64,000 bases of DNA from Pandoraea aquatica. Lineage in GTDB: Bacteria; Pseudomonadota; Gammaproteobacteria; Burkholderiales; Burkholderiaceae. Where the stretch lies: contig NZ_CABPSN010000001.1 in NCBI RefSeq assembly GCF_902459565.1, forward strand, positions 992,001-1,056,000, written 5' to 3'. A program made the translations under genes and the position numbers. The first letter of the stretch is position 1, and each line of letters begins with the position of its first letter. Positions 54,303-64,000 of the stretch are shown here, one piece after another. The notes below the pieces were generated by a model, which saw only the letters and a program-made list of their open reading frames with translations, was not told the origin of the DNA and did not search any database.

Positions 54303-55406
54303 TTAATCCGGTGCGCGTGCCGGGATGACAGGCGTGTTCACCTGAACATCACCGCACTGCGCACGATGACGCAACGCATGGTCGATCAACACGAGCGCCA
54401 GCAATGCCTCGGCAATCGGCGTCGCGCGAATGCCGACGCACGGATCGTGACGGCCAAACGTCTCTACCGTCGACGGCTGTCCGTTGATGTCAATCGACTG
54501 ACGCGGCGTACGGATACTCGACGTCGGCTTGATGGCAATCGAGACATCGATGTCCTGGCCCGTCGAAATGCCCCCCAGAATCCCGCCGGCATTGTTGCCG
54601 ACAAAGCCCTCCGGTGTCAGCTCGTCGCCATGCTCGGACCCTTTCTGCGTCACGCTGCGGAAGCCCGCGCCGATCTCGACACCCTTGACGGCATTCAATC
54701 CCATCATGGCGTGCGCGATGTCGGCATCCAGACGATCGAACAGCGGCTCCCCAAGACCGACCGGTACACCCGTCGCGATCACACGCAACTTCGCACCGAC
54801 CGAATCGCCGGCCTTACGCAGATCGTCCATGTACGTTTCCAACTGCGGGACAACCTCCGCGTTGGCGGCAAAAAACGGGTTCTGAGGCACTTGCGACCAA
54901 TCGGTCTGAGGAATTTCGATATCGCCGAGCTGCGTCATACAGCCGCGTACCTGCACGCCAAAGCGCTCCGCCAACCACTTCTTCGCCACCGCACCTGCTG
55001 CCACGACCGGTGCCGTCAAACGCGCCGACGAACGTCCGCCCCCGCGATAGTCGCGAACGCCGTATTTCTGCAGATAGGTGTAATCGGCGTGTCCGGGACG
55101 GAACGTCTGCACGATGTTGCCGTAGTCCTTGCTGCGCTGATCGGTATTGCGAATGAGCAAGGCGATGGGCGTGCCCGTCGTCACACCTTCGAATACGCCA
55201 GAGAGAATCTCGACGGCATCCGGCTCGTTACGCTGCGTGACGTGACGCGACGTACCCGGGCGGCGGCGATCCAGTTCCACCTGAATGTCGGCTTCCGTCA
55301 GCGCCATTCCCGGCGGACATCCATCGATCACACAGCCGATGGCCGGGCCATGCGATTCGCCGAAAGTGGTAACGGTAAACAAGGTTCCAAGCGTATTGCC
55401 AGACAT
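54303..55406 (-). CDS. aroC: Chorismate synthase
   Basis: 367 aa, full length. Makes chorismate from EPSP with reduced FMN (last step of the shikimate pathway). Motifs: [38 protein letters not shown], the [11 protein letters not shown]-like [41 protein letters not shown], and [17 protein letters not shown] near the C-terminus. It is the terminal gene of the minus-strand run 57823-54303. Confidence 0.97.
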   Translation of the reverse strand: MSGNTLGTLFTVTTFGESHGPAIGCVIDGCPPGMALTEADIQVELDRRRPGTSRHVTQRNEPDAVEILSGVFEGVTTGTPIALLIRNTDQRSKDYGNIVQTFRPGHADYTYLQKYGVRDYRGGGRSSARLTAPVVAAGAVAKKWLAERFGVQVRGCMTQLGDIEIPQTDWSQVPQNPFFAANAEVVPQLETYMDDLRKAGDSVGAKLRVIATGVPVGLGEPLFDRLDADIAHAMMGLNAVKGVEIGAGFRSVTQKGSEHGDELTPEGFVGNNAGGILGGISTGQDIDVSIAIKPTSSIRTPRQSIDINGQPSTVETFGRHDPCVGIRATPIAEALLALVLIDHALRHRAQCGDVQVNTPVIPARAPD

Positions 55407-55442
55407 ACGGGGATCAGATTGGGGTGTGACGGGAATTGCCTA

Positions 55443-57362
55443 TTATACCGGCCAGGGGCCGCGAAGCTTGAGTACCTTGTCGCGCAACGATTCGGGCGTC
55501 GCCTGCGCCGGCGCGACCGGCTCGCCGATCACCAGCTCCAGCCGGTTCAGAATGCCTCGCTTGAACGGGCGCGTCATCGCTGCCCCGCCATGCCGCGAGA
55601 AAAAACTGCCCCACAGCCCACGCAGCGCCATCGGCACTACCGGCACAGGCGAACGCTCGATGATGCGTTGCACGCCCTGCCGAAACACTTGCAGGTCGCC
55701 CGACGCCGTAAGCTTGCCCTCCGGGAAGATGCAAACCACATCCCCCGCGTCGAGCGCTTTGGCAATCTGCGCATAGGCCCGCTCCAGACCCGCTGCGTCT
55801 TCATGTGCCGGTGCAATCGGAATGGCACCCACCGTCCGGAAGAACCAGGACAGCACGGGAATCTGGAAAATCCGATGGTCCATCACGAAACGCACCGGGC
55901 GACGGATCGACGCACCGATCACCACCGCATCGGCAAAGCTCACGTGATTGCACACCAGCACGCAAGGCCCTTCGTCCGGAATCTGATCCGCACCTTTCAC
56001 CTCGATCCGATAAATCGTGTGAAGCATTAACCACATCACGAAGCGAATCAGGAACTCGGGGAGCAACGTATAGAGATAGATGGCCACGAGCGCGTTGAGA
56101 ATGCCGGTCACGAGATACAGCTGATCGATGGTCAGCCCGGCTTTCGTGAGCATCATGGCCATCAGCGCAGAGACGACCATGAATAGCGCGTTCAGAATAT
56201 TGTTCGCCGCAATGATGCGCGCGCGATGCGAAGGCGCACTCCGGCTTTGAATCAGGGCATACAACGGCACGCTGTAGAAGCCGCCGAACATCGCCAGCAG
56301 GAACAGATCGGCGAGGATGCGCCAATGCGCGGGTTGCGAAACGAACTGCCCGACCGTCAGCAACGCTCCACCGGGCGCGCCGCCCCGGCTCGCGAAGTAC
56401 AGATCGACGGCGAATACCGTCATGCCGATGGACCCGAACGGCACCAGCCCAATTTCCACCTTGCCACCCGAGAGCCGCTCGCAGAGCAGCGATCCCATGC
56501 CGATGCCGACGGAGAACATGGCCAGCAGCAATGTCACGACGTCGGGGTTCGCCCCCAGCACGTCGCGCGAGAAATTGAAGAACGATGCAAGGAACGTGGC
56601 GCCGAGAAACCACAACCACGAAATGCCGAGCAGGCTCTGAAACACCGCGCGGTCGTTGCGCGCGATGCGCAGATTTCGCCACGTCTCGGTGAACGGATTC
56701 CAGTTGATGCGCAGGTCCGGTTGCGCGGCAGCGGTTTGCGGCACCCAGGTGGAGACCAGACGCCCTAGCACCGCCAGACCGATACATACGCCGCCGATCC
56801 ACGGCAGTGCGCCTGCGCCCGCTCCCGCTAACTCGCCGCCGATAATCGTGCCGACGAGAATCGCCACGAACGTGCCCATTTCAACGAGCCCGTTGCCACC
56901 AACCAGCTCATGATTGGCGAGGTGCTGTGGGAGATACGCATACTTCACCGGCCCGAACAGCGTCGAGTGCAAGCCCATCAGGAACGTGCAGACGTACAGC
57001 AACGGCGCGCTCGTCCAGACGAACCCGGCAGCGCCCACGACCATGATGGCAATCTCCAGCGTCTTGACGAAGCGGATCAGCCGAGCCTTGTCCCACTTGT
57101 CGGCAATCTGTCCGCTGGTCGCGGAGAACAGGAGAAATGGCGCGATGAAAATGGCCGAGATCAGGAACGCCGCAGTCTTGCCGTCGACGTCCTGAAAAAG
57201 CGATGCGTGGTACGTGACGAGCGACGTGAACGCGATCTTGAACACGTTGTCGTTCATCGCGCCGAGGAACTGCGTCCAGAAGAACGGCGCGAAACGGCGT
57301 TCCTTCAGCAGTCGTGATTGGTGGCCGTCGCCGCGAGCCTCGCGCTGACTGGCCTCACTCAC
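55443..57362 (-). CDS. MFS transporter-acyltransferase fusion (LplT-PlsC-like)
   Basis: 639 aa. Residues 20-425 are an MFS transporter with about 12 membrane segments (NDNVFKIAFTSLV, GLHSTLFGPVKYAYLPQHL) resembling the lysophospholipid transporter LplT. Residues 430-639 are a PlsC-type glycerolipid acyltransferase with NHVSFAD (the H-x4-D motif) and FPEGKLTASGDLQVF. This pairs lysophospholipid flipping with re-acylation, as in Aas/LplT, but lacks the AMP-ligase domain that Aas has. Its ATG overlaps the CBS gene stop (ATGA, 4 nt). Confidence 0.87.
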   Translation of the reverse strand: MSEASQREARGDGHQSRLLKERRFAPFFWTQFLGAMNDNVFKIAFTSLVTYHASLFQDVDGKTAAFLISAIFIAPFLLFSATSGQIADKWDKARLIRFVKTLEIAIMVVGAAGFVWTSAPLLYVCTFLMGLHSTLFGPVKYAYLPQHLANHELVGGNGLVEMGTFVAILVGTIIGGELAGAGAGALPWIGGVCIGLAVLGRLVSTWVPQTAAAQPDLRINWNPFTETWRNLRIARNDRAVFQSLLGISWLWFLGATFLASFFNFSRDVLGANPDVVTLLLAMFSVGIGMGSLLCERLSGGKVEIGLVPFGSIGMTVFAVDLYFASRGGAPGGALLTVGQFVSQPAHWRILADLFLLAMFGGFYSVPLYALIQSRSAPSHRARIIAANNILNALFMVVSALMAMMLTKAGLTIDQLYLVTGILNALVAIYLYTLLPEFLIRFVMWLMLHTIYRIEVKGADQIPDEGPCVLVCNHVSFADAVVIGASIRRPVRFVMDHRIFQIPVLSWFFRTVGAIPIAPAHEDAAGLERAYAQIAKALDAGDVVCIFPEGKLTASGDLQVFRQGVQRIIERSPVPVVPMALRGLWGSFFSRHGGAAMTRPFKRGILNRLELVIGEPVAPAQATPESLRDKVLKLRGPWPV

Positions 57363-57823
57363 TTTGCGTTTTCCGCTTCCTCGGCCGGCCAGTCGCGAAT
57401 ATAGGCCTTGAGCATACGGTTCTCGAAGGATTGCTCTTCGACGACCGCGCGGGCCACATCGTAGAAGGAAATCACGCCCATGAGCGTGCGGCTTTCCATG
57501 ACCGGCAGATAGCGCGCGTGGCGCTCGAGCATCATGCGACGCACTTCGTTGACGTCCGTCTCGGGCGTGCAGGTCAGCGGATGGTCGTCCATGATCTTGC
57601 GAATCGTGGAACCGCCGACCGTGCCGCCGTTCTTGCTGATCGTGTTGATGATCTCGCGGAACGTGAGCATGCCCACGAGATCGCCGTACTCCATCACGAC
57701 GAGCGAACCGATGTCATGCTCCGCCATCGTGTCGACGGCATCTGCCAGCGACGTCTCCGGGGTCACGGTGAAAAGGGTGTTGCCCTTCACTTTCAGGATG
57801 TCAGACACACGCATGGCACACAC
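57359..57823 (-). CDS. CBS-domain protein
   Basis: 154-aa protein with two CBS motifs in tandem (about 8-60: DILKVKGNTLFTVTPETSLADAVDTMAEHDIGSLVVMEYGDLVGMLTFREII; about 80-135: HPLTCTPETDVNEVRRMMLERHARYLPVMESRTLMGVISFYDVA). CBS pairs bind adenine nucleotides as regulatory modules. The overlap with the MFS-acyltransferase gene suggests it regulates that enzyme. No output domain of its own. Confidence 0.85.
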   Translation of the reverse strand: MCAMRVSDILKVKGNTLFTVTPETSLADAVDTMAEHDIGSLVVMEYGDLVGMLTFREIINTISKNGGTVGGSTIRKIMDDHPLTCTPETDVNEVRRMMLERHARYLPVMESRTLMGVISFYDVARAVVEEQSFENRMLKAYIRDWPAEEAENAK

Positions 57824-58189
57824 TCCTCATTGTGTTGCTCTGGCAATCGTGGCAGAACGCTGCCGCCGACGTTGCCGGACTCGGCTTGCAAGACGGATGG
57901 CCGGCGCGTACGCCCGCTGTCTCCGTGTCAAATAGTGATTGGAACCTGTTCGATGGATGCTATCGGAAAGCGCCCCAAAAGGAAAGGCGCAGGACGCCGA
58001 CATGGCCGTACGACGCGGGTTTTCAGCCGATTCTGCGCCCCCTCTCGGACAACACCTTACCCCTGACATAAGACAACACCGCAATTTCCCTGATCACCCC
58101 CGTAATGCGTGCCGGCGCGCACGAAGGTGGTGCTAGGATTGCCGTATACGTAAAGTTCACGGTCCACCACCTGCGAGGCCATCCACGAC
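57824..58189. other. 366-bp divergent intergenic region
   Basis: Between the CBS gene (minus) and the sulfhydrylase gene (plus). It must hold both promoters. No terminator, tRNA or SAM riboswitch motif is recognised. Open frames within it have no ribosome site or homology. Confidence 0.4.
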
Positions 58190-59497
58190 ATGTCAGTCCC
58201 GCACTTCGATACGCTCGCCCTGCACGCCGGGGCAGCCCCCGATCCCACCACGGGGGCGCGTGCCACACCGATCTACCAGACCACCTCCTTCGTGTTCTCC
58301 GACGCCGATCAGGCGGCCGCCCTGTTCAATATGGAGCGCGCCGGACATGTTTATTCCCGGATTTCCAATCCGACGAACGCTGTCTTCGAAGAACGCATGG
58401 CTGCGCTGGAGAACGGCGTCGGCGCAATTGCTACCGCGAGCGGACAGGCCGCCCTGCATCTGGCCATCGCCACACTGATGGGGGCGGGTGCGCATATCGT
58501 GGCGTCGAGTGCGCTCTATGGCGGCTCGCACAATCTGCTGCACTACACGTTGCGCCGGTTCGGCATCGAAACGACGTTCGTTCGCCCCGGTGACCTGGCG
58601 GGTTGGCGGGCGGCCGTTCGCCCCGAGACGCGTCTGTTTTTCGGCGAGACGCTGGGGAACCCCGGCCTCGATGTGCTCGATATCGCGCAGGTCGCCGGCA
58701 TCGCGCATGACGCGGGCGTGCCGCTGCTCGTCGACAGCACGTTCACGACGCCATGGCTCATCCAGCCCTTCGAGCACGGCGCGGACCTCGTTTATCACTC
58801 AGCGACCAAATTCCTCGGCGGCCACGGCACGACCATCGGCGGCGTGCTGATCGATGGCGGCACGTTCGATTTCGAGAAGAGCGGCAAATTTCCCGAACTG
58901 ACCGAACCGTACGACGGCTTCCACGGCATGGTCTTCGCGGAGGAAAGCTCCGTCGCGCCGTTCCTGCTGCGCGCACGACGCGAAGGGTTGCGTGATTTCG
59001 GCGCATGCCTTCACCCACAGGCTGCCTGGCAACTGCTTCAGGGGATCGAAACACTTCCGCTGCGCATGGCACGCCACGTCGAGAATGCACGCAAGGTTGT
59101 CGAATTCCTCGCGGGTCACGAAGCGGTCGAGAGCGTCGCCTACCCCGAGTTGCCCTCGCACCCCGATTACGCGCTAGCGAAACGGTTACTCCCGCGTGGT
59201 GCCGGTGCCGTGTTCAGTTTCAACCTGAAAGGCGACCGCGAAGCGGGTCGGCGATTCATTGAAGCGTTGCAGTTGTTCTCGCACCTCGCGAACGTCGGCG
59301 ACGCGCGCTCGCTGGTGATTCATCCCGCGTCCACCACGCACTTCCGCATGGACGCCGCCGCCCTCGCCGCGGCCGGTATCGGTGAAGGCACCGTACGCCT
59401 GTCCATCGGCCTGGAAGACGCCGACGATCTGATTCAGGACCTCAAGCGCGGCCTCAAGGCAGCGGTGAAATCGTCTTCGAAGGGGCAGGCACGATGA
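58190..59497 (+). CDS. metY: O-acetylhomoserine/O-succinylhomoserine sulfhydrylase
   Basis: 435-aa PLP enzyme of the Cys/Met metabolism family, forming homocysteine from an activated homoserine and sulfide. PLP-Lys in HSATKFLGGHGT; SRISNPTNAVFEERMAALENGVGAIATASGQAA at the cofactor site; the length and the FEKSGKFPELTEPYDGFHG insert favour the O-acetylhomoserine (MetY) group over cystathionine enzymes. It would use the sulfide made by the sulfite reductase elsewhere in this window. Its stop overlaps the start of a hydrolase gene (ATGA). Confidence 0.92.
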   Translation: MSVPHFDTLALHAGAAPDPTTGARATPIYQTTSFVFSDADQAAALFNMERAGHVYSRISNPTNAVFEERMAALENGVGAIATASGQAALHLAIATLMGAGAHIVASSALYGGSHNLLHYTLRRFGIETTFVRPGDLAGWRAAVRPETRLFFGETLGNPGLDVLDIAQVAGIAHDAGVPLLVDSTFTTPWLIQPFEHGADLVYHSATKFLGGHGTTIGGVLIDGGTFDFEKSGKFPELTEPYDGFHGMVFAEESSVAPFLLRARREGLRDFGACLHPQAAWQLLQGIETLPLRMARHVENARKVVEFLAGHEAVESVAYPELPSHPDYALAKRLLPRGAGAVFSFNLKGDREAGRRFIEALQLFSHLANVGDARSLVIHPASTTHFRMDAAALAAAGIGEGTVRLSIGLEDADDLIQDLKRGLKAAVKSSSKGQAR

Positions 59498-60309
59498 ATT
59501 TCGACATTGCCGGCAATAACGTCTACGCCTACACCGCAGGCAAGCCCATCCAACCGGCGCAGCCGACCGTCGTCTTCCTGCACGGCGCACAGCACGATCA
59601 CAGTGTCTGGGGATTGCAGAGTCGATATCTGGCGCATCACGGCATGAACGTGCTCGCGCTCGATCTGCCGGGACATCATCGCAGCACCGGCGCGCCATTG
59701 AAGACCATCGGTGAGATGGCGGATTGCGTGGTCGCAGTGCTCGACGCGGCGGGTGTGGCGCGTGCAACATGGGTAGGCCACAGCATGGGGTCGCTGATCG
59801 CGCTGGACGCGGCGGCACGCCATCCGGCACGGGTCTCGCGTATCGCGCTGGTGGGCACGGCCTACCCGATGAAGGTCGCCGATACGTTACTCAGCGCCGC
59901 CGCCGAGCGCGAACCGGAGGCCATCGCACTGGTCAACGCCTGGTCGCACAGCACGCTGGCGGCCAAGCCTTCCGCGCCGGGGCCGGGATTCTGGACATGG
60001 GGCGGCAACCAGCGGTTGATGGAGCGTGTTGCGCAACGAAATCCGGCCAAGGTGTTTCTCACGGATTTCGATGCCTGCAACGGCTACGATCAGGGCATGG
60101 AAGCCGCGGCACGGATTCAGTGCCCGGTGCTGGCCGTGTTGGGGCAGCGCGACCAGATGACGCCGCCACGCGCCGCGCAGGCCCTGCTCGATGCCTTGCG
60201 CGAGAACGGTGCGCCGGTCACGGTGGAACTCGTCAACGCTGGCCACGCCATCATGACGGAGCAGCCGGATGCACTGCTCGATACGCTCAAGCGATTCGTG
60301 CAAGACTGA
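59494..60309 (+). CDS. Alpha/beta hydrolase, coupled to metY
   Basis: 271-aa alpha/beta hydrolase: LHGAQHDHSVWGLQ, nucleophile elbow GHSMGS, acid in LGQRDQMTPP and His in NAGHAIMTEQ. The 4-nt ATGA overlap with metY indicates co-translation; a role in methionine metabolism, for instance on an acyl-homoserine type substrate, is possible but purely contextual. Confidence 0.85.
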   Translation: MNFDIAGNNVYAYTAGKPIQPAQPTVVFLHGAQHDHSVWGLQSRYLAHHGMNVLALDLPGHHRSTGAPLKTIGEMADCVVAVLDAAGVARATWVGHSMGSLIALDAAARHPARVSRIALVGTAYPMKVADTLLSAAAEREPEAIALVNAWSHSTLAAKPSAPGPGFWTWGGNQRLMERVAQRNPAKVFLTDFDACNGYDQGMEAAARIQCPVLAVLGQRDQMTPPRAAQALLDALRENGAPVTVELVNAGHAIMTEQPDALLDTLKRFVQD

Positions 60310-60413
60310 TCCGGTCAAGTTTGATGCTTGCAGGACCGAGGTAACGAGATCGGGACGCGCGGCGTCGCAAAGTCGCCGCGTCACTTTCGCCCACCAGAAC
60401 AAGGAGGCTTGCC

Positions 60414-60746
60414 ATGACCGAGGGCCATGACCCCGCACCGGCATCACGAACGTTCGACCGGTTCGCGGACTTTTACCCGTTCTATCTTGGCGAACACCGG
60501 AATACCACATGCCGTCGGCTGCACTTCGTCGGCTCGTGGGGCGTGATCGCTTTTCTGGTGACGTTCGCTGCGACGGGCAATGCGTGGTGGCTGCTTGCGG
60601 CAGTCGTCTGCGGCTATGCGTTCGCGTGGGTCGGGCATTTCTTCTTCGAGAAGAATCGGCCCGCCACGTTTCGGCATCCCATCTACAGTCTGATGGGTGA
60701 CTGGGTGATGTTTCGCGACATCTGCGTCGGCCGCATCAAGCTTTAG
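60414..60746 (+). CDS. Mpo1-like (DUF962) membrane protein
   Basis: 110-aa protein with the Mpo1/YGL010w signature (FYLGEHRNTTCRRLHFVGSW, then FFFEKNRPATFRHPIYSLMGDWVMF) and two membrane segments. The yeast homolog is an alpha-dioxygenase on 2-hydroxy fatty acids using Fe2+ and the His residues of these motifs. Strong AGGAGG site before the ATG. Its stop codon overlaps that of the convergent yihY-like gene by 4 nt. Confidence 0.87.
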   Translation: MTEGHDPAPASRTFDRFADFYPFYLGEHRNTTCRRLHFVGSWGVIAFLVTFAATGNAWWLLAAVVCGYAFAWVGHFFFEKNRPATFRHPIYSLMGDWVMFRDICVGRIKL

Positions 60747-62149
60747 CGCTTGCCGGGCGCGGGAGTCCAGTGCCGGACGTCTTGCGTCGAAGGCGTGTCG
60801 GCCCCACGGCGGGTGTCGGCGCGCGAATCGCCCTGATCCGACGGTTCCGGCGCTTCCGATGCTTCCGACGCTTCCGGTACGTTTGATTCGTCCGACGCGT
60901 CCACATCGGGTGACGACGGATCTCGCGGGAGCGCATCGGCCAGCGGCACGTCCCACTTCCCTTCGCGCAGGATCTCGGCCACGTGCGCACCGTCCAGCGC
61001 ATGACGCTCCATCTGCCGCGCCAGTTCGTCGACGTTGAGTGCCAGTTGGGCAACGAGCGGTGACAGGGTCGTCGTGCGTGGGTTTGCGAGCAGCAACCAA
61101 CGCTCGGCGGGGGGTTGCATGGTCATGCGTCCGACCCAGCCCATGCGTTCGAGGCGGCACAGCAGTTCGTTGGCGTGTTCGAGACTCGTGCGCATGGTGC
61201 GCGCCAGTTGCTGCGTCGTGTAACCACCGCCACCGGCTTCACGATCCTGATTGAGCAGATGGATGAGCGTCAGGCCGTCGAGCAAGTCGCTGCCGGGGAA
61301 GCGCGGATACTGGAAATGTCCAAGGCGCAACGCGGGGAGGACCGATGTGATCGTCGCACCGACCAATGCCACGAGCCACGACAGGTAAATCCAGAGCAGG
61401 AAGATCGGCACGGCCGCAAAGGCCCCGTATACCGCCGTATAGGTCGGAAACTGCCGGATGTACATGCCGAAGCCGCGCTTGGTCAGATCGAACGCCAGCG
61501 CCGCCACCACCCCGCCCACCAGCGCGTCGCGCCAGTCGACCTTGCAGTTCGGCATGTAGACGTACATCAGCATGAACGCCACGCTCGTGAGCGCGAGCGG
61601 AATCAGACTGAGCAGCGACGCCACGGCGGGCGGCAAGGTGCTCACCAGCGACATCGACTGCGTGAAGACGTAGGAACTAATCGACAGACTCACACCGAAC
61701 AGCAGCGGTCCGAGCGTCAGCAGGCTCCAGTAGATGAGCAGACGCTGGGCCAGCGGCCGCGGACGCGGCACACGCCAGATGACGTTGAACGCCGACTCGA
61801 TCGTCATCAACGTCAGCACGGAGGTGAAGAGCAAACCGATCAGGCCGAACGCCGTCAGGCTCTTCGCCTTCGAGGCGAACTGATTCAGGTAATTGAATAT
61901 CTGCGCGTTGACGCTCTCCGGCATCAGGTGCTCGAGCAGAAAGCCCTGAAGCGCGTCGCGAAACGAATTGAAAATCGGAAAGGCCGTGAACAAGGCGAAC
62001 GTCACGGCGAACAACGGCACGATCGACAGAATCGAGGTGAACGTCAGACTGCCCGCCACTTGGGGAATCCGATCGTCCTGTGCCCGCGCGAGCGCGTACC
62101 TCAGCAGTTGACGAACGTTATTCCAGTTGATGCGGGACAGTTTGAACAA
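60743..62149 (-). CDS. YihY/BrkB family inner-membrane protein
   Basis: 468-aa membrane protein (six helices, about 20-290; SLTFTSILSIVPLFAV, GLLFTSVLTLMTIESAFNVIWRVPRPRPLAQRLLIYWSLLTLGPL) of the YihY family, formerly called RNase BN; function uncertain. A long cytoplasmic tail holds a predicted winged-helix-like segment (about 300-385) and an acidic low-complexity end rich in Glu/Ala/Ser/Asp. The TTG at 62149 is taken as the start because AAGGAG lies 6 nt upstream; an ATG at 62203 in the same frame is possible. Confidence 0.82.
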   Translation of the reverse strand: MFKLSRINWNNVRQLLRYALARAQDDRIPQVAGSLTFTSILSIVPLFAVTFALFTAFPIFNSFRDALQGFLLEHLMPESVNAQIFNYLNQFASKAKSLTAFGLIGLLFTSVLTLMTIESAFNVIWRVPRPRPLAQRLLIYWSLLTLGPLLFGVSLSISSYVFTQSMSLVSTLPPAVASLLSLIPLALTSVAFMLMYVYMPNCKVDWRDALVGGVVAALAFDLTKRGFGMYIRQFPTYTAVYGAFAAVPIFLLWIYLSWLVALVGATITSVLPALRLGHFQYPRFPGSDLLDGLTLIHLLNQDREAGGGGYTTQQLARTMRTSLEHANELLCRLERMGWVGRMTMQPPAERWLLLANPRTTTLSPLVAQLALNVDELARQMERHALDGAHVAEILREGKWDVPLADALPRDPSSPDVDASDESNVPEASEASEAPEPSDQGDSRADTRRGADTPSTQDVRHWTPAPGKR

Positions 62150-62246
62150 ATCGGGCTCCTTACCAGACACTACACAAGCACCACTCAAGCACCGCCCAAG
62201 CACTAGTCAGACACGACGCGGACAGAACATGGGTACGAAAACGTGA

Positions 62247-63050
<804 letters not shown>

Positions 63051-63099
63051 ACACTTTCCGCAGTACTAGTGCCAGTAGTACAGGCCACGAGACAAGCCC

Positions 63100-63537
63100 A
63101 TGACTGCCACACCGCCCGACCATCAGCACGACCTCCCGCATGTCGATGTCCGTAGCGCAGCCACGCCGGGGCACGCGCATGGGTTGCGGTGGGTGAGTAT
63201 CGCTAGCTTGCTGGCGCTGATCGCGTTGTCGGTGGCCTGGGAGTTGTGGTTGGCACCGTTGCGTCCCGGCGGTTCGTGGCTGGTGCTCAAGGCGTTGCTT
63301 TTGCTCCTGCCGCTGCGCGGCGTACTTCGCGGCGATCTGTATACGCTTCAGTGGTCGAGCATGTTCATCCTGCTATTCCTGGCGGAAGGCGTGGTGCGTG
63401 GCATGAGCGATACCGGCCCGTCCGTCACGCTTGCCTGGATCGAGACGGCGCTGTCGCTGGTCTTTTTCTTCGCGACCGTCTTTTATCTACGCCCCTTCAA
63501 GCGCGCCGCGAAAGCCCGGGCGGCGAGCGCCCGCTAA
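63100..63537 (+). CDS. DUF2069 membrane protein
   Basis: 145-aa inner-membrane protein of family DUF2069 with four predicted membrane segments and the typical LRGVLRGDLYTLQWSSMFILLFLAEGVVR region. Function unknown; in betaproteobacteria it often follows wrbA, as here (49-nt gap). Confidence 0.85.
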   Translation: MTATPPDHQHDLPHVDVRSAATPGHAHGLRWVSIASLLALIALSVAWELWLAPLRPGGSWLVLKALLLLLPLRGVLRGDLYTLQWSSMFILLFLAEGVVRGMSDTGPSVTLAWIETALSLVFFFATVFYLRPFKRAAKARAASAR

Positions 63538-63623
63538 CGCGCCGCGATTGCGCTTCAGGAGATGCGCTCCCCGCTCTGCCTGCCTTCCCGCCCCCGCCCC
63601 CGCCCTCGCCCCGCATTCGTCAG

Positions 63624-64000
63624 ATGAACCACGCCGAATTCCTCACCGCTTGCCGCGACCTGCTCGGTCGCGATCATGTGCTGACCGAGCACACCGACAC
63701 CGGCGCGTACCTCACCGACCAGCGCAAACGGTATGTGGGTCACGCGCTCGCCGTCCTGCGTCCCGCCGATGCCGCCCAGACCGCCGCGCTTGTGCGTCTG
63801 TGCGTGGCGTATGGCGTGCCGATGGTGCCCCAAGGGGGAAACACCGGCTTGGCCGGCGGCGCGACGCCCGACACCAGCGGGCGTCAGGTCGTCATTAGCC
63901 TGCGACGCCTCGACCGCATCCGGCAGGTGGACGCCGATAACCTGACGCTGACCGCCGAAGCCGGGTGCCTCCTCGCCAATGTGCAGGTCGCCGCCGCAGC
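63624..64000 (+). CDS. FAD-binding oxidoreductase, GlcD/D2HGDH-like (partial)
   Basis: First 125 codons of a flavoprotein that continues past the right edge. The PCMH FAD-binding motif PQGGNTGLAGGATPDTSGRQVVISLRRLDRIRQVD is visible, typical of glycolate oxidase GlcD, D-lactate dehydrogenase or D-2-hydroxyglutarate dehydrogenase. The downstream cap and substrate domains are needed to choose. A new cistron, 86 nt after the DUF2069 gene. Confidence 0.85.
   Translation, partial: MNHAEFLTACRDLLGRDHVLTEHTDTGAYLTDQRKRYVGHALAVLRPADAAQTAALVRLCVAYGVPMVPQGGNTGLAGGATPDTSGRQVVISLRRLDRIRQVDADNLTLTAEAGCLLANVQVAAA

Overview
The window is about 64 kb of GC-rich (roughly 62-65 percent) chromosomal DNA from a Burkholderiaceae betaproteobacterium. 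Pandoraea or a close relative is the best guess. The basis is the conserved thrS-infC-rpmI-rplT-pheS-pheT-ihfA-merR block, the DUF3717 and DUF1275 proteins, and the codon usage; the genus is inferred, not proven. I see no rRNA, CRISPR array, insertion sequence, prophage or integrase, and only one tRNA (Val, GAC).

Layout. 1-2.5 kb: the start of a membrane GGDEF-EAL protein downstream of a periplasmic cupredoxin. 2.8-5.3 kb: a sulfite/nitrite reductase carrying an N-terminal DUF2849 domain, with a DUF934 gene. 5.5-9.1 kb: small hypotheticals, a diguanylate cyclase gene broken by a stop codon next to its GGEEF motif, a DUF1275 membrane protein and a BLUF blue-light sensor, with a shared palindromic operator. 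9.1-17.3 kb: a coherent catabolic locus with a polyamine/opine-type ABC importer, a three-subunit HcnABC-like flavin/iron-sulfur dehydrogenase and a divergent IclR regulator with two matching operators. 17.4-20.8 kb: OsmC, an alpha/beta hydrolase, a frameshifted DUF72 gene and a flavin reductase. 20.8-33.6 kb: four intact c-di-GMP genes (GAF-GGDEF, PAS-PAS-GAF-GGDEF-EAL, sensor-GGDEF, dCache-GGDEF-EAL) mixed with a TMEM175-family channel, an S4 RNA-binding protein, a DUF3717 gene under a perfect LexA-type SOS box, rubredoxin and small exported proteins. 33.9-42.1 kb: the translation block, led by tRNA-Val and by what looks like a threonine attenuator ahead of thrS. 42.3-46 kb: relA, a RidA-like protein and a hydrolase. 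46-49.2 kb: ketone-body catabolism (3-hydroxybutyrate dehydrogenase and 3-oxoacid CoA-transferase) with a PAS-LuxR regulator. 49.2-54.2 kb: thioesterase, TRAP binding protein, SDR, ETF-quinone oxidoreductase and an MliC-like lysozyme inhibitor. 54.3-64 kb: aroC, an MFS-acyltransferase fusion with a CBS protein, an O-acetylhomoserine sulfhydrylase with a hydrolase, an Mpo1-like protein, a YihY-like protein, WrbA, DUF2069 and the start of a GlcD-like flavoprotein.

Main points for a second look are the predicted Thr leader peptide/antiterminator/terminator ahead of thrS, the SOS box centred on a consensus -10 of a DUF3717 gene, the two broken genes (diguanylate cyclase and DUF72), the BLUF/DUF1275/cyclase cluster with its shared operator, and the IclR-controlled HcnABC-like import-and-oxidise locus whose substrate is unknown.
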